Shown piece by piece: positions 7,364 to 15,891 of a stretch of 28,260 bases of DNA. The translations under genes and the position numbers were made by a program. Source of the stretch: a virus; the IMG/VR virus record IMGVR_UViG_3300009184_000155, positions 1 through 28,260 of that record, one strand, 5' to 3'. A model generated the notes under the pieces. It was not told where the DNA came from, ran no database searches, and saw nothing but the letters and a program-made list of their open reading frames with translations. Each line of letters starts with the position of its first letter. Positions within the stretch are counted from its first letter, which is position 1.

Positions 7364-9573
7364 TAGTTTTCTCCTACACTAGCTTTTAAATTTGCTGAAA
7401 CAATTACGCATTTTATTGGGTCAGTAACAACAACTTCAAATACCTTATCTCTTGACCAACCTAATCTTCGCCAAATAATACGATTTCTATATTTACCTAA
7501 TTGACCAATAGAACTCCAATATTCTTTTGACCATGTAGAACCACCATCATTTGACCACCTTAACATTGCTTGAGGATTTTCAGTAGTCATATTTTGAGTA
7601 TTTAAACCAATATATAACAATTCTTTTGGTTTGATTGCTAATATTTGATTTGGATTAATAACTAATGGAGTATTTACCGTTACACCTAAATCATTTGATA
7701 AACCTGTTGTTCCTACTCCTGGTTGAAACTGTATTTGGAATTCATCAAAATATTGTCGTTGTAAATCAGAAACTAAATGTGGTGCTCGTCTTAATCTGCG
7801 TATAGTTCCACCATTATCGGTGTAATTATTTAAATCTAATTGATAGATTTGCCCATTTTGCCAATCTCCAGCCAATACTATGCCTTGAAACAATGCTGAA
7901 CATTGTGTTCTATGTCTATGATACACATTATTACTATCTACCCATAACCATTTATGCCACAATCCTGTTGTTATATCGTATGCCCATGTTAAATCTAAAG
8001 TTGGGAATGAAATTACATATGTTTCATGACCTTCTAACTGGTATGTATAAGCAACAGCATCAGCAATATATTGATTAACTAATGTATTTTCAACTGCGTG
8101 AGTAGAAATTCTAGTTGGAAAATAACCATTCATCATCACAATTACTGCTTGACCACGAATATTTCTACTTAAATATGCAAAAGAATTGCCTAATCTAGCT
8201 ATTGAAAATGGAGAAGCAATACCTTGCTGACTAGCAGAACCAGGGATTCTTTGAAAAGGAAATGGGAAAGTACCAACATCAGCCCATACTTCTGATGTAT
8301 TTTCACCCAATAAATAGACTTGTCCATGATCGCAAATTAAAGAAACTAAATTATCAGGACCAGTAAATTTACTAGCAAAACTTAATGAATAAGTAATAGG
8401 GCTAAGAATATTAGTTGCTGCCCATTGTTGCGTATTTGGATAGTTATATACAAAATAATTATCTACTATATCAACAACAGTTCCACCACTAAATGCACCA
8501 TCAGTTGTTGGTAAAACACTAAAATTTAGTGCGTACATTGTTCTAGAAGTTACTGTTTGAGAACCACTAACAACATAATTACCTGTGTTGCCTGTACCTG
8601 TACCAAATGTTAATGTTAAAGTTAATCCTGTTCCAGCATTATTAGTACTAGTAGAAACTGGATTGGCAGGGTTTGAAGTATATTCACCAGCAAATGTTTG
8701 AGTTAATGCCGTTACTACACCAGATGATACTGTTGTAACTGTAAATGTTGCAGGACTATTTCCGTAAACACCACCCAAAACTGTAACAATGTCGTTTACA
8801 GCGTATCCTGTACCGCCTGTAGTAATAGCAGCACTAAGTACAGTTCCATTGCCTAGAGCCGTTATAATCGTGTTTGCAGCTACAGTTGAACCTGTTATTG
8901 TTTGACCTGTAAATAAACTACCTGATGCAACAGCAGATACCGTTAAAGTGCTTGTAGCTATAGATGCTGTAATTACACCAGCAACTGTTGCTGAATTCAT
9001 TTGTATTGCAGTACCAATAGAAGCAGATGTATTAATTGTCCAACTTGTTCCTGAACCGGCAGTTATTACCGTTGCATTAGGTATTCCAAAACCAAATAAT
9101 GCTTGATTAATTGCAATAGTTCCACTAATTACTATTGTAATTGTTAATGTACTCCCTGATATTGTTCCTTGAAATATAGCTGAACTAGGATTAGAAATTC
9201 TCCATGTATAACGATAAGTTCCATCAGTTATATAAACATTAACTCCATTATCACTAATTCCAACACGACCAGTAGAACTATTTAATTGACCAATAATTGT
9301 TGGTGTAAAAGTAGAATTTAAAATATAAACATAATATCCACAAACGGCATCCATGTAGTTACCACCACTTAATGTTTTCATTCCTCTTACTTCAGCTTGA
9401 GGAGATAAAGCAACAATAGAAGTCAGCCCAGGAGTAGGATATAAAGCAATAACTCCTCTAGAACCTTGTGGTTTAGTTGGGTCTATTTCAGGATACCAAT
9501 TAATACATTCTTGAGTATCTTGATAAATACTTGGAGCTTCGTAACTAGCTCCTACGAATCCAAAGTCTGGCAT
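7363..9573 (-). CDS. P22 gp10-like packaged-DNA stabilization/tail hub protein with inserted domains
   Basis: The protein has 736 residues, against 472 for P22 gp10. The N-terminal 125 residues (ECINWYPEIDPTKPQGSRG; ALYPTPGL; ISDNGVNVYITDGT) and the region after residue about 350 (LICDHGQVYLLGENTSEVW; FSIARLGNSFAYLSRN; YDITTGLWHKW) are the family's repeated beta-propeller-like strands. gp10 binds gp4 and closes the portal channel after packaging, then anchors tail proteins. Residues about 130-345 are additional: Gly/Thr/Ser-rich Ig-like sequence such as QGTISGSTLTITIVISGTI. A different block lies inside it (TTGGTGYAVNDIVTVLGG), and the outer pattern resumes at GNYVVSGSQTVTSRT. Removing the insert restores a length near the family norm. 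Confidence 0.85.
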   Translation of the reverse strand: MPDFGFVGASYEAPSIYQDTQECINWYPEIDPTKPQGSRGVIALYPTPGLTSIVALSPQAEVRGMKTLSGGNYMDAVCGYYVYILNSTFTPTIIGQLNSSTGRVGISDNGVNVYITDGTYRYTWRISNPSSAIFQGTISGSTLTITIVISGTIAINQALFGFGIPNATVITAGSGTSWTINTSASIGTAIQMNSATVAGVITASIATSTLTVSAVASGSLFTGQTITGSTVAANTIITALGNGTVLSAAITTGGTGYAVNDIVTVLGGVYGNSPATFTVTTVSSGVVTALTQTFAGEYTSNPANPVSTSTNNAGTGLTLTLTFGTGTGNTGNYVVSGSQTVTSRTMYALNFSVLPTTDGAFSGGTVVDIVDNYFVYNYPNTQQWAATNILSPITYSLSFASKFTGPDNLVSLICDHGQVYLLGENTSEVWADVGTFPFPFQRIPGSASQQGIASPFSIARLGNSFAYLSRNIRGQAVIVMMNGYFPTRISTHAVENTLVNQYIADAVAYTYQLEGHETYVISFPTLDLTWAYDITTGLWHKWLWVDSNNVYHRHRTQCSALFQGIVLAGDWQNGQIYQLDLNNYTDNGGTIRRLRRAPHLVSDLQRQYFDEFQIQFQPGVGTTGLSNDLGVTVNTPLVINPNQILAIKPKELLYIGLNTQNMTTENPQAMLRWSNDGGSTWSKEYWSSIGQLGKYRNRIIWRRLGWSRDKVFEVVVTDPIKCVIVSANLKASVGEN

Positions 9574-10562
9574 TATCTAAAGAAACCTCCACTTAGTATC
9601 CAACCAGCATCTTTTGCACGACCTACCAACATAGCATCAGGGTATCCAGCAGAAGCAATCGGTTGCATATTACTGCGTTTAATTGTTGATTTAGATTGTG
9701 CAGCGTACTGTTGAATCATTGCTATTTGGGTTGGTGAAGCCTTACCATACATAGGCATTAATCGTTCAGCCAAACACCATCTAAGAGCCATTGAATAGCC
9801 TTGTGGCAATACTATTGTGTCGTATAAACCGTTGTAATTACTAAAAATGGTTGATGCAAACATATGCATTTCACCTTGTGCTGGATTAGGCCATACAAAT
9901 ACATTTCCTGAATCAGCATTAGGGTTGTAATACAAGGCTTTAGGCCAAGGACCATTTAAAGTTTTTAATCCAATTTGATTGTAATTAGATAAAGCTAAAA
10001 TACCAACTTGATAATCTAGTCCACCATTTAATACAGGCTGTCCATTACTTTGCGTGTTTATCCTTACATAGGCTTCATTAATTAATAAAGGTTTTTGATA
10101 ATATGCTGTTATTGATGTAGATGCTGCTGGAGTTGTATAAGTAATATTTAATTGATATGTACCTACTTCATTAACATTACCACCAGAACCTGTTAAAAAC
10201 TGCACAATTTTAGTTCCAGCAACTATTCCAGTACCTTTTAATGTTTGACCTTGAGCAACAGCACCACTAGTTATTCCTGTTACTGTAAGAATATTACCTG
10301 AAATAGAACCTGTAAAGACTGAACCAATAAAATTAGCAGTTGATGGAGTTGGTCCTATTGTATATTCAATTTGACCAGGAATTAACGGAAATATAATTTC
10401 AGTAATGTTGTAAACCATCATATCTTCATTTGACCATTGATCAATGAGATCATTCAACATTTCAAAAGCATCTTGTGCAGCTTCAGGAGTAGGAGTTTCT
10501 CCAGCCTCTAATGCGCCAATGTCTTTTAATGCTCTAGAAACAATTTCTATTGGTTGCGTCAT
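9573..10562 (-). CDS. P22 gp4-like head completion protein with inserted Ig-like domain
   Basis: The protein has 329 residues, about twice P22 gp4 (166). The N-terminus ([40 protein letters not shown]) is the characteristic helical start of this family. The second half has [44 protein letters not shown], a [19 protein letters not shown] helix and a long C-terminal helix with [12 protein letters not shown]. gp4 forms the first ring below the portal and plugs the channel. Between residues about 82 and 153 lies an extra beta-rich unit ([34 protein letters not shown]). It resembles the inserted units of the downstream gp10-like protein. The gene is followed directly by gp10 with one shared base. 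Confidence 0.83.
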   Translation of the reverse strand: MTQPIEIVSRALKDIGALEAGETPTPEAAQDAFEMLNDLIDQWSNEDMMVYNITEIIFPLIPGQIEYTIGPTPSTANFIGSVFTGSISGNILTVTGITSGAVAQGQTLKGTGIVAGTKIVQFLTGSGGNVNEVGTYQLNITYTTPAASTSITAYYQKPLLINEAYVRINTQSNGQPVLNGGLDYQVGILALSNYNQIGLKTLNGPWPKALYYNPNADSGNVFVWPNPAQGEMHMFASTIFSNYNGLYDTIVLPQGYSMALRWCLAERLMPMYGKASPTQIAMIQQYAAQSKSTIKRSNMQPIASAGYPDAMLVGRAKDAGWILSGGFFR

Positions 10563-10568
10563 ATTGTA

Positions 10569-10880
10569 TTACCAAGGTAATGGAGGTGTAACTACAGGTG
10601 GGTTTGCTAAATTAGCTAACTGATTTCCTACTGCTGTTTCTGTTTCATCTTTATCTACACCATTAGTCCAACACCATCCAAGGACTTGTTCTTGCGTTAA
10701 GTTTGCGTAAGGTGTGAATGTACCTGTTGGTGGTTGAAATGAGCAAGTAGAGTATACAGATGCGTTATATGTGCCATCTGTGCCACTACAAGTCCAATGT
10801 GCTGTTATAACAGTATCAGGATTAGTCTTTGTTGTAGAACAATCCATTGCTGTTATTGTCCATGTGTAAACATTTGCCAT
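10569..10880 (-). CDS. Small fiber-linked protein (DUF7936-like), 103 aa
   Basis: The product is 103 residues. It starts MANVYTWTITAMDCSTTKTN, continues VITAHWTCSGTDGTYNASVY and STCSFQPPTGTFTPYANLTQ, and ends EQVLGWCWTNGVDKDETE plus NPPVVTPPLPW. This is a widespread small phage protein found just after tail fiber genes; I recall it as DUF7936, with no proven function. Its five cysteines could form disulfides or bind metal. The start shares one base with the stop of the 692-residue fiber gene (TAATG), suggesting coupled production with that fiber. Its order of blocks also matches the 101-residue protein after the other fiber, which suggests a fiber-dedicated role such as an assembly or tip protein. 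Confidence 0.72.
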   Translation of the reverse strand: MANVYTWTITAMDCSTTKTNPDTVITAHWTCSGTDGTYNASVYSTCSFQPPTGTFTPYANLTQEQVLGWCWTNGVDKDETETAVGNQLANLANPPVVTPPLPW

Positions 10881-12958
10881 TATTTATTCTCCAAAGTTTC
10901 AATGCGTTGTTTAAGTTCTTCAATAGTGTTTAAAGCATTTTTTAATGACATCACAGCTATAGCTAAAACTGACCTGTCATGGTAACCCCAAGGTTTTCCT
11001 TCTTGAGGTGTAGGTGCTGCTTCTTCGCCAATAGCCTCATGTACATTTTGTGCATAAAAACCTAATTGTCTTTCTTCACCAAAAGTAGGTGCTTTTTCTT
11101 CGTTATAAAACCAATAGCCTGGTTCTAATTTTTGTAACATTGCATCTGTATTAGTCGGAACACCATCTTTTGTTTTCCAAGTTTCATCAGATACAGAAGA
11201 TATGACACCAGTAGCACTAAATGTGGCTGCACCAGCACCATAAGCAGACATTGTTACTATGCCAGCAGAACTTATACGCATCCGTTCTGCGCCAGTTGTG
11301 TTCCAGTAAAAATTACCGCCACCCGAACCAAAATACGAGTTGTAAGTTACCGAGTCCGTAAATTGAATGGTTGCGTCTGCTCCAGAACCGTTTGACCGAA
11401 GTTGAAATATTTGATTTGCAAAAGGAGTTGTGCTGGTAGCTGCTGAATCTAAAATATCTAATTTTTTGCCAGGTGAACTTGTACCAATACCTACATTACC
11501 ACTAGAATCAATACGCATCCGTTCTGTGTTGCTAGTCAAAAAGGTCGTTGCACCAGCAAACTCATTACCAAACGCAACTACACCCTCATAGCCTTTAATA
11601 TATTGAGTGCCACTTCCAGAGCCACCCATAATTATGTAATTACCACCACGAGCAACTTTAAATGCGTCACCAGTTGTACTTTGTTCTACATGAAGTTTTG
11701 TAGATGGACTAGTAGTACCTATGCCTACATTACCATTATCTAGCATAGTAGTTGTTGTAGTACCACTACCATTTGTAAATGTTAAAGCACCAATAACATA
11801 ATAATTTGAACCAATATTCCAGCTATAAGGACCACCTGTAATATATAATCTTGTAGCGTTTAAACCTCTAATATAGGCATCTGTATTTCCAGTTGAATAA
11901 ACATCTAATAAGCCAGTAGGACTACTAGTACCTATTCCTACATTACCAGCACTAGTAATACGCATTTTTTCTGATGGTGCTGCATTTAATGTACTTGATG
12001 TTAAAAAGGCTAATTGCCCAGTAGGATACTGAGCATTTGTTCTTGCACCAAAGATAGCGGAAATAATTGCTGATGAATATTGGCTTGTAGATGCCCCAGT
12101 AATTGCAGCAAAGTTTAACTGTGCAGTATTGCTAGTTGTAGTATCACCATTAGAAATAGTAATAGATGCTGTACTTCCACCAAGAGTTGTACTTGTATCT
12201 GATTTTTGTACTAATAAAGGTCTTGCCGCTCCAACTTGGTCAAATACATTATTTACTGTAGCACCTATATAAACATTACCACTTGTATCTATGCGTAGTC
12301 TTTCGCTACCGCCTGTGTACATTGTTATAGGTAAATAAGAACCTGTGCCTGTAATGGTTGCTAATATTCTTGCCTCTGTACTAAGGCTATTTAAAGATAG
12401 AAGCGAGGCGTTATTTATATCTGAGTTATTCCCTGCAGTAAAACCAGAAGCGTTACCTGTACCATTTGGAAGGATTTGAAGTATTGTATTTCCATTAGTT
12501 GTGCTTGTTTGAAAACTAACACGACTAGAATTTGTAGTATTACTAAAATCACCAGTAATACGATTACCTGTACCTGTAAATGTTAAGTTGCCTGAATCTG
12601 ATAATCCAGCAGTAGTTAAAGTAGTGCCATTAAATGTAAGGTTGGCTGAGTCTACTAGTAATCCACCTGTACTTGCATAAGTTACTCGACCACTTGTTAA
12701 TCCTGAATCAGTTATAACAGAACTAGTTAATCCAGTTAATCCAGCTAATGTAGTAGATGTTCCACCTAAACTAATAGCAGTTGAGCCTATAGTCAAAGAA
12801 CTATTAACAAGCATTGTATTTGTGACTGTGCCTGTATCGCCTGTGGTTACTAAATTACCATTAACAGTAGGAATATTTAATGTATAACTTGAGGCTGTAT
12901 TTGGACCGACTAATGCGACCTGTCCACCTAAAGTTGCTTGAAATATTAATTGACCCAT
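10880..12958 (-). CDS. Tail fiber with S74-type C-terminal intramolecular chaperone
   Basis: This 692-residue protein starts with a beta-rich region (GQLIFQATLGGQVALVGPNT; TTLAGLTGLTSSVITDSGLT). Repeated fiber units follow: SERLRIDTSGNVYIG, SEKMRITSAGNVGIGTSSP, NGNVGIGTTSPSTKLHV, TERMRIDSSGNVGIGTSSP, AERMRISSAG. The last about 105 residues resemble the peptidase S74 chaperone that trimerises a fiber and then cuts itself off. The Ser-Lys pair corresponds to S590 and K595 in S-D-E-T-W-K. QLGFYAQNVHEAIGEE and a C-terminal coiled coil (NTIEELKQRIETLENK) follow. The Arg of the usual S-D-x-R-x-K is Thr here. The expected role is receptor binding on the virion, with the C-terminus released after assembly. 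Confidence 0.83.
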   Translation of the reverse strand: MGQLIFQATLGGQVALVGPNTASSYTLNIPTVNGNLVTTGDTGTVTNTMLVNSSLTIGSTAISLGGTSTTLAGLTGLTSSVITDSGLTSGRVTYASTGGLLVDSANLTFNGTTLTTAGLSDSGNLTFTGTGNRITGDFSNTTNSSRVSFQTSTTNGNTILQILPNGTGNASGFTAGNNSDINNASLLSLNSLSTEARILATITGTGSYLPITMYTGGSERLRIDTSGNVYIGATVNNVFDQVGAARPLLVQKSDTSTTLGGSTASITISNGDTTTSNTAQLNFAAITGASTSQYSSAIISAIFGARTNAQYPTGQLAFLTSSTLNAAPSEKMRITSAGNVGIGTSSPTGLLDVYSTGNTDAYIRGLNATRLYITGGPYSWNIGSNYYVIGALTFTNGSGTTTTTMLDNGNVGIGTTSPSTKLHVEQSTTGDAFKVARGGNYIIMGGSGSGTQYIKGYEGVVAFGNEFAGATTFLTSNTERMRIDSSGNVGIGTSSPGKKLDILDSAATSTTPFANQIFQLRSNGSGADATIQFTDSVTYNSYFGSGGGNFYWNTTGAERMRISSAGIVTMSAYGAGAATFSATGVISSVSDETWKTKDGVPTNTDAMLQKLEPGYWFYNEEKAPTFGEERQLGFYAQNVHEAIGEEAAPTPQEGKPWGYHDRSVLAIAVMSLKNALNTIEELKQRIETLENK

Positions 12959-12961
12959 AAT

Positions 12962-13267
12962 TTAATCCTTTGGTGTAAATGTTTTTGGTAACCAAGGTAA
13001 ACTAACAGCTTCTTTATTTGATTTCATCTGTTCTTCTAACCTTAATTTTATAGTGCTTATACCATTTTGCATAGATTCTTTTTCTATCCAACTTGCTATA
13101 TCTTGTTCTTTTACATCATCAAATGGAGTTTTAACTAATTTATCGTTAAAATACCAATTTCCTTCTGTTTCAACCGTAAAATCCTCATTAACTAATTTAC
13201 ATACATAATGTGCATGAGTAATTACACCATCTTCTACGCTTACTTGTGTTATTTTCCAATCAAACAT
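12962..13267 (-). CDS. Small fiber-linked protein (101 aa), divergent relative of the 103-aa protein
   Basis: The product is 101 residues: MFDWKITQVSVEDGVITHAH, then YVCKLVNEDF, GNWYFNDKLVKTPFDDVKEQ, DIASWIEKES and a C-terminal PWLPKTFTPKD. I do not know an experimentally proven role. Its order of elements is W-x-I-T, D-x-V-I-T-x-A-H-[WY]-x-C, a hydrophobic strand, P-[FY], then E-Q-x-[IV]-x-x-W. This follows the 103-residue protein downstream of the other fiber gene. The start shares one base with the stop of the 625-residue fiber gene. The most economical reading is a small chaperone or capping protein paired with the fiber, but that is inference. Confidence 0.68.
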   Translation of the reverse strand: MFDWKITQVSVEDGVITHAHYVCKLVNEDFTVETEGNWYFNDKLVKTPFDDVKEQDIASWIEKESMQNGISTIKLRLEEQMKSNKEAVSLPWLPKTFTPKD

Positions 13268-15144
13268 TATGGTGCAATATAAAGGGTTGAGAACCGACCT
13301 GTTGCAGCAGTTGTTGCTCCTATGGTCGTATTATTAATCGTTCCACTTGTAATCGTTGCACCACCACTAAATACTGTTGCCGACAATGTTCCTGTTGATG
13401 AAACATAACTTAACTTTGTTGAGCTGGTATAAATACTATTAATATTGCCTGTTGTTATCCTAGCCATAGTAGGATATTCAACTGTTGCACTTGATGTGTC
13501 ATCTGTTACAGAAATAGTTGCTGAATTATTAGCCCAAATCGGTGCTGAAGTGCCTTGTGAAGTTAATACTTGTCCTGTAGAACCTACTGCTGTTAATGCT
13601 AATGCACTAGCAGTTGAATAAGGTACAGAACCAGCTGAGGCTGTTAAATTGGCATTTGTGCCACCATATGCTAGACCAATTATCCCACCATTCCATGTCC
13701 CACTAGCTATCGTTCCTACAGTTACTAAACTACTTGAGCCAGCTAAAGGACTTGCACCAATCGTATTATAAGAAATAGTTTGAGCTGCTGAACCATTAAA
13801 AGTTGTACCTGAAGTTGCTCCAGTACCACTATTATTCATGGTTAAAGCATTAGTCGTATTGCCTGTTACTGTAACTGAACCACCTAAACTAACAGAACTT
13901 CCATTAATCGTAATAGCAGAATTTTGTAAATTAGCATTTGTAATGCCAGCAGTACCACTTAAATTAGAATTAACTAAACCTGTAATAGTGTTTGAACCAG
14001 ATGCAATTGTTTTATTAGTTAATATATCTGAGGTATTTCTACCAATTAAAGTATCAGTAGAAGTCGGTAAAGTTAATGTACCTGTATTAACTATAGTCCC
14101 AATAACAGGACTTGTTAGGGTTTTATTTGTTAATACTTGCAATCCTGTAAGAGTAACAACTGTTGAATCAATAGCTATTGTTACAGGTGTTGAACCATTA
14201 AAACTTGTGCCTGATAATCCTGTGCTGATTGTTAAAGCATTTGTTGTACTTGCTGAAACAGTAGTAGAACCACCCAAAGAGACTGAATTACCATTAATTG
14301 TTATGCTTGAATTTGTTAATCCTGAATTAGCAATAGTCGCATTAATTTGACTAGGTGCAATAGATATAGTTGTATTTGTTGCAGATGTGATTTGACCTTG
14401 AGCATTAACAGCTATTACTGGAACTATTGATGCTGAACCATATGTTGCAGCCGTTACACCTGTATTTGTAATACTAAATGTATTCGATGCTAATGTTAAT
14501 CCTGTGCCTGCAAAATATGTATTAACAACAGAAAACTGCACCCAAGGCATAGCAGTTACATTGATCGTGCCTGTTGCTGATGCTGTACATACCCAACCTG
14601 TGTTTGCTTGTGTACCATTTAAAAGAACTGTATATGCACCTGAAACTTCCGACCATACATCCATGTCAGTTGCTCTAGTCCATGTACTTGCTGATGCAAC
14701 ATAAATACCATTAAATTGGCTAGAACCTTGGTTCTTAACTAGAACTCTATCACCTGATAAGGTAGTGTACCCATCAATAGATTGTAGCCCTGATAGCGTT
14801 ATATTTACTGTTGTTCCAACTGCACAAGCTGCTTTTGGTCCTAGTCCTTGGGCTACAGTATCAACATAAAACTTATTAGCAATATCTGTATTAGCACTAG
14901 GAGTTGTACTTATTGTTCCTGTAGTCGTACTAATGTTTGTAAAAACACCAGTTGATGGAGTTGTAGCACCAATAGTTGTACTATTAATTGTACTATTGGT
15001 TATGTTTAACCCTGATTGACTAGGGTTTAATGTTGCGTAAAAAGGTTGCCCTTGCCCAATGAAAGTCTGAAAGTTTCCATAGACATCAAAGTATGCCTGA
15101 ACAGGCAGTAGATTTTGGTCTACTGTAGCATTAGGGCTTCCCAT
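13267..15144 (-). CDS. Long tail fiber/structural repeat protein (625 aa)
   Basis: The protein has 625 residues and is very rich in Thr, Ser, Asn, Gly and Ile. The N-terminus (VQAYFDVYGNFQTFIGQGQP) probably attaches to the virion. Residues about 50-70 carry TINSTTIGATTPSTGVFTN. Residues about 84-205 form a recognisable fiber module (ANKFYVDTVAQGLG; DGYTTLSGDRVLVKNQGSSQ; NGIYVASASTWTRATDMDVW; W-V-Q-F at the end). After that come serial repeats (SSITINGNSVSLGGSTTVSA, SAITINGSSVSLGGSVTVTG, LTNKTLTSPVIGTIVNTG, ILTNKTIASGSNTITGL). The C-terminus (GTINNTTIGATTAATGRFST LYIAP) repeats the N-terminal unit and stops there, with no chaperone domain. Role: fiber shaft or adhesin. Confidence 0.76.
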   Translation of the reverse strand: MGSPNATVDQNLLPVQAYFDVYGNFQTFIGQGQPFYATLNPSQSGLNITNSTINSTTIGATTPSTGVFTNISTTTGTISTTPSANTDIANKFYVDTVAQGLGPKAACAVGTTVNITLSGLQSIDGYTTLSGDRVLVKNQGSSQFNGIYVASASTWTRATDMDVWSEVSGAYTVLLNGTQANTGWVCTASATGTINVTAMPWVQFSVVNTYFAGTGLTLASNTFSITNTGVTAATYGSASIVPVIAVNAQGQITSATNTTISIAPSQINATIANSGLTNSSITINGNSVSLGGSTTVSASTTNALTISTGLSGTSFNGSTPVTIAIDSTVVTLTGLQVLTNKTLTSPVIGTIVNTGTLTLPTSTDTLIGRNTSDILTNKTIASGSNTITGLVNSNLSGTAGITNANLQNSAITINGSSVSLGGSVTVTGNTTNALTMNNSGTGATSGTTFNGSAAQTISYNTIGASPLAGSSSLVTVGTIASGTWNGGIIGLAYGGTNANLTASAGSVPYSTASALALTAVGSTGQVLTSQGTSAPIWANNSATISVTDDTSSATVEYPTMARITTGNINSIYTSSTKLSYVSSTGTLSATVFSGGATITSGTINNTTIGATTAATGRFSTLYIAP

Positions 15145-15149
15145 AACAC

Positions 15150-15479
15150 TTAATTAATACCTTCACCAGGAGTAATCTCAACACTAGCAGCACTAGCAAT
15201 AAACCACGCATTAGGTGGAATACCACTAAATACACCAACACCATTAGCTGGCAAAGTTAATACACTAGAAATACCAGCAGCAGTAGGAGTAGTAGCAACA
15301 GGAGTAACAGTCGCATCAGATGGTTCTTGAGGAGCCCATCCTACACGAATTAAACTAGCAGTTAAATTAATAATACGATAGCTAGATGGATATACATTGT
15401 TGCTAGATTTAACCTGAATAGCAGATGTTCCTACTAAATACGTTGACCCAAAAGGTGAAAACGCTGAGTTATAAGCCAT
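15150..15479 (-). CDS. Beta-rich virion protein of unknown function (109 aa, proximal to fibers)
   Basis: The product is 109 residues, rich in Ser, Ala, Val and Pro, without a signal peptide or membrane segment. It starts MAYNSAFSPFGSTYLVGTSA, continues SSYRIINLTASLIRVGWAPQ and LPANGVGVFSGIPPNAWFIA, and ends ASVEITPGEGIN. Alternating hydrophobic residues suggest a compact beta sandwich, as in capsid decoration or neck proteins. Such short sequences occur between the coat and fiber genes in P22-like genomes, and I do not recognise a named family. A good SD (AAGGAGTAATC before ATG 15479-15477) fixes the start. It lies 9 bases after the preceding 109-residue gene. Confidence 0.66.
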   Translation of the reverse strand: MAYNSAFSPFGSTYLVGTSAIQVKSSNNVYPSSYRIINLTASLIRVGWAPQEPSDATVTPVATTPTAAGISSVLTLPANGVGVFSGIPPNAWFIASAASVEITPGEGIN

Positions 15480-15488
15480 GATTACTCC

Positions 15489-15818
15489 TTAAACTGCTGT
15501 TGTAGGTAAAGGTAGATTCTCAACACGAGTTACAGAAAATACATAAATTCCAGCAGCCGGTACAACTGCACCTGCTGTGCTATTTAAAAATGCAACTGTT
15601 AATACACCAGCAGTTAAAACATCACATTCTGCACCAGTAACACCGGCAGTTTGAGCTCCTTGTAAGCCTACATACTGAACGATGTCAGTAGTTTGTAAAC
15701 CAGCAATATTAAATGTTTGTGAAGCAGTTGTATAAGAAGCAACTGAAACAGGAGTTAAACTTGGTCCGATATAAGTTTGGGATAGAACATTTCCACGAGC
15801 AATAGTTGTAGATGGCAT
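15489..15818 (-). CDS. Beta-rich virion protein of unknown function (109 aa)
   Basis: The product is 109 residues starting MPSTTIARGNVLSQTYIGPS. SQTFNIAGLQTTDIVQYVGL follows, then LTVAFLNSTAGAVVPAAGIY and a C-terminal VFSVTRVENLPLPTTAV. It is rich in Thr, Ala and Val and resembles short head or decoration proteins encoded after the coat gene. No motif allows a precise name. It is the first gene after the strong terminator at 15864-15891, so its own transcript start may lie in the 45-base gap upstream, where a perfect TATAAT occurs. SD: AAAGGAAAAAATC before the ATG. Confidence 0.66.
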   Translation of the reverse strand: MPSTTIARGNVLSQTYIGPSLTPVSVASYTTASQTFNIAGLQTTDIVQYVGLQGAQTAGVTGAECDVLTAGVLTVAFLNSTAGAVVPAAGIYVFSVTRVENLPLPTTAV

Positions 15819-15846
15819 GATTTTTTCCTTTAAATAAGGTAATTCA

Positions 15847-15852
15847 ATTATA
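15847..15852 (-). promoter_or_regulatory. Possible -10 box (TATAAT) downstream of terminator
   Basis: Read on the minus strand, a perfect TATAAT sits 29 bases upstream of the ATG at 15818. It lies in an AT-rich stretch between the terminator and the beta-rich virion gene. No good TTGACA-like -35 box is found at a 16-18 base spacing (ATGGCT at 17), so recognition by a sigma-70 polymerase would depend on other contacts or an activator. In AT-rich DNA a single hexamer is weak evidence. Position immediately after a terminator is the main support. Confidence 0.3.
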
Positions 15853-15863
15853 GATTAATTAAG

Positions 15864-15891
15864 AAAAAAAGCCATACCTTTTGAGCATGGC
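15864..15891 (-). terminator. Rho-independent terminator after the head-gene block
   Basis: On the minus strand GCCATGC (15891-15885), a 7-base loop TCAAAAG and GTATGGC (15877-15871) form a 7-bp stem with one G-T pair. It is followed directly by seven T residues (15870-15864). This is a textbook intrinsic terminator. It lies 22 bases after the stop of the 147-residue gene and before the next block. It separates terminase/portal/coat expression from the fiber and ejection genes, either fully or as partial attenuation that lowers transcript level after coat. Confidence 0.85.

Noticed and set aside
11274-11526. Repeated 16-bp sequence (ATACGCATCCGTTCTG) in the 692-aa fiber as a possible regulatory or recombination site
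   Set aside because: It encodes the repeated fiber motif E-R-M-R-I and is explained by protein repeats.
13838-14350. 170-aa open frame on the plus strand opposite the 625-aa fiber
   Set aside because: Its Val/Leu/Pro-rich sequence is the mirror of Thr/Asn/Ser repeats in the fiber gene; no ribosome binding site and no family pattern.
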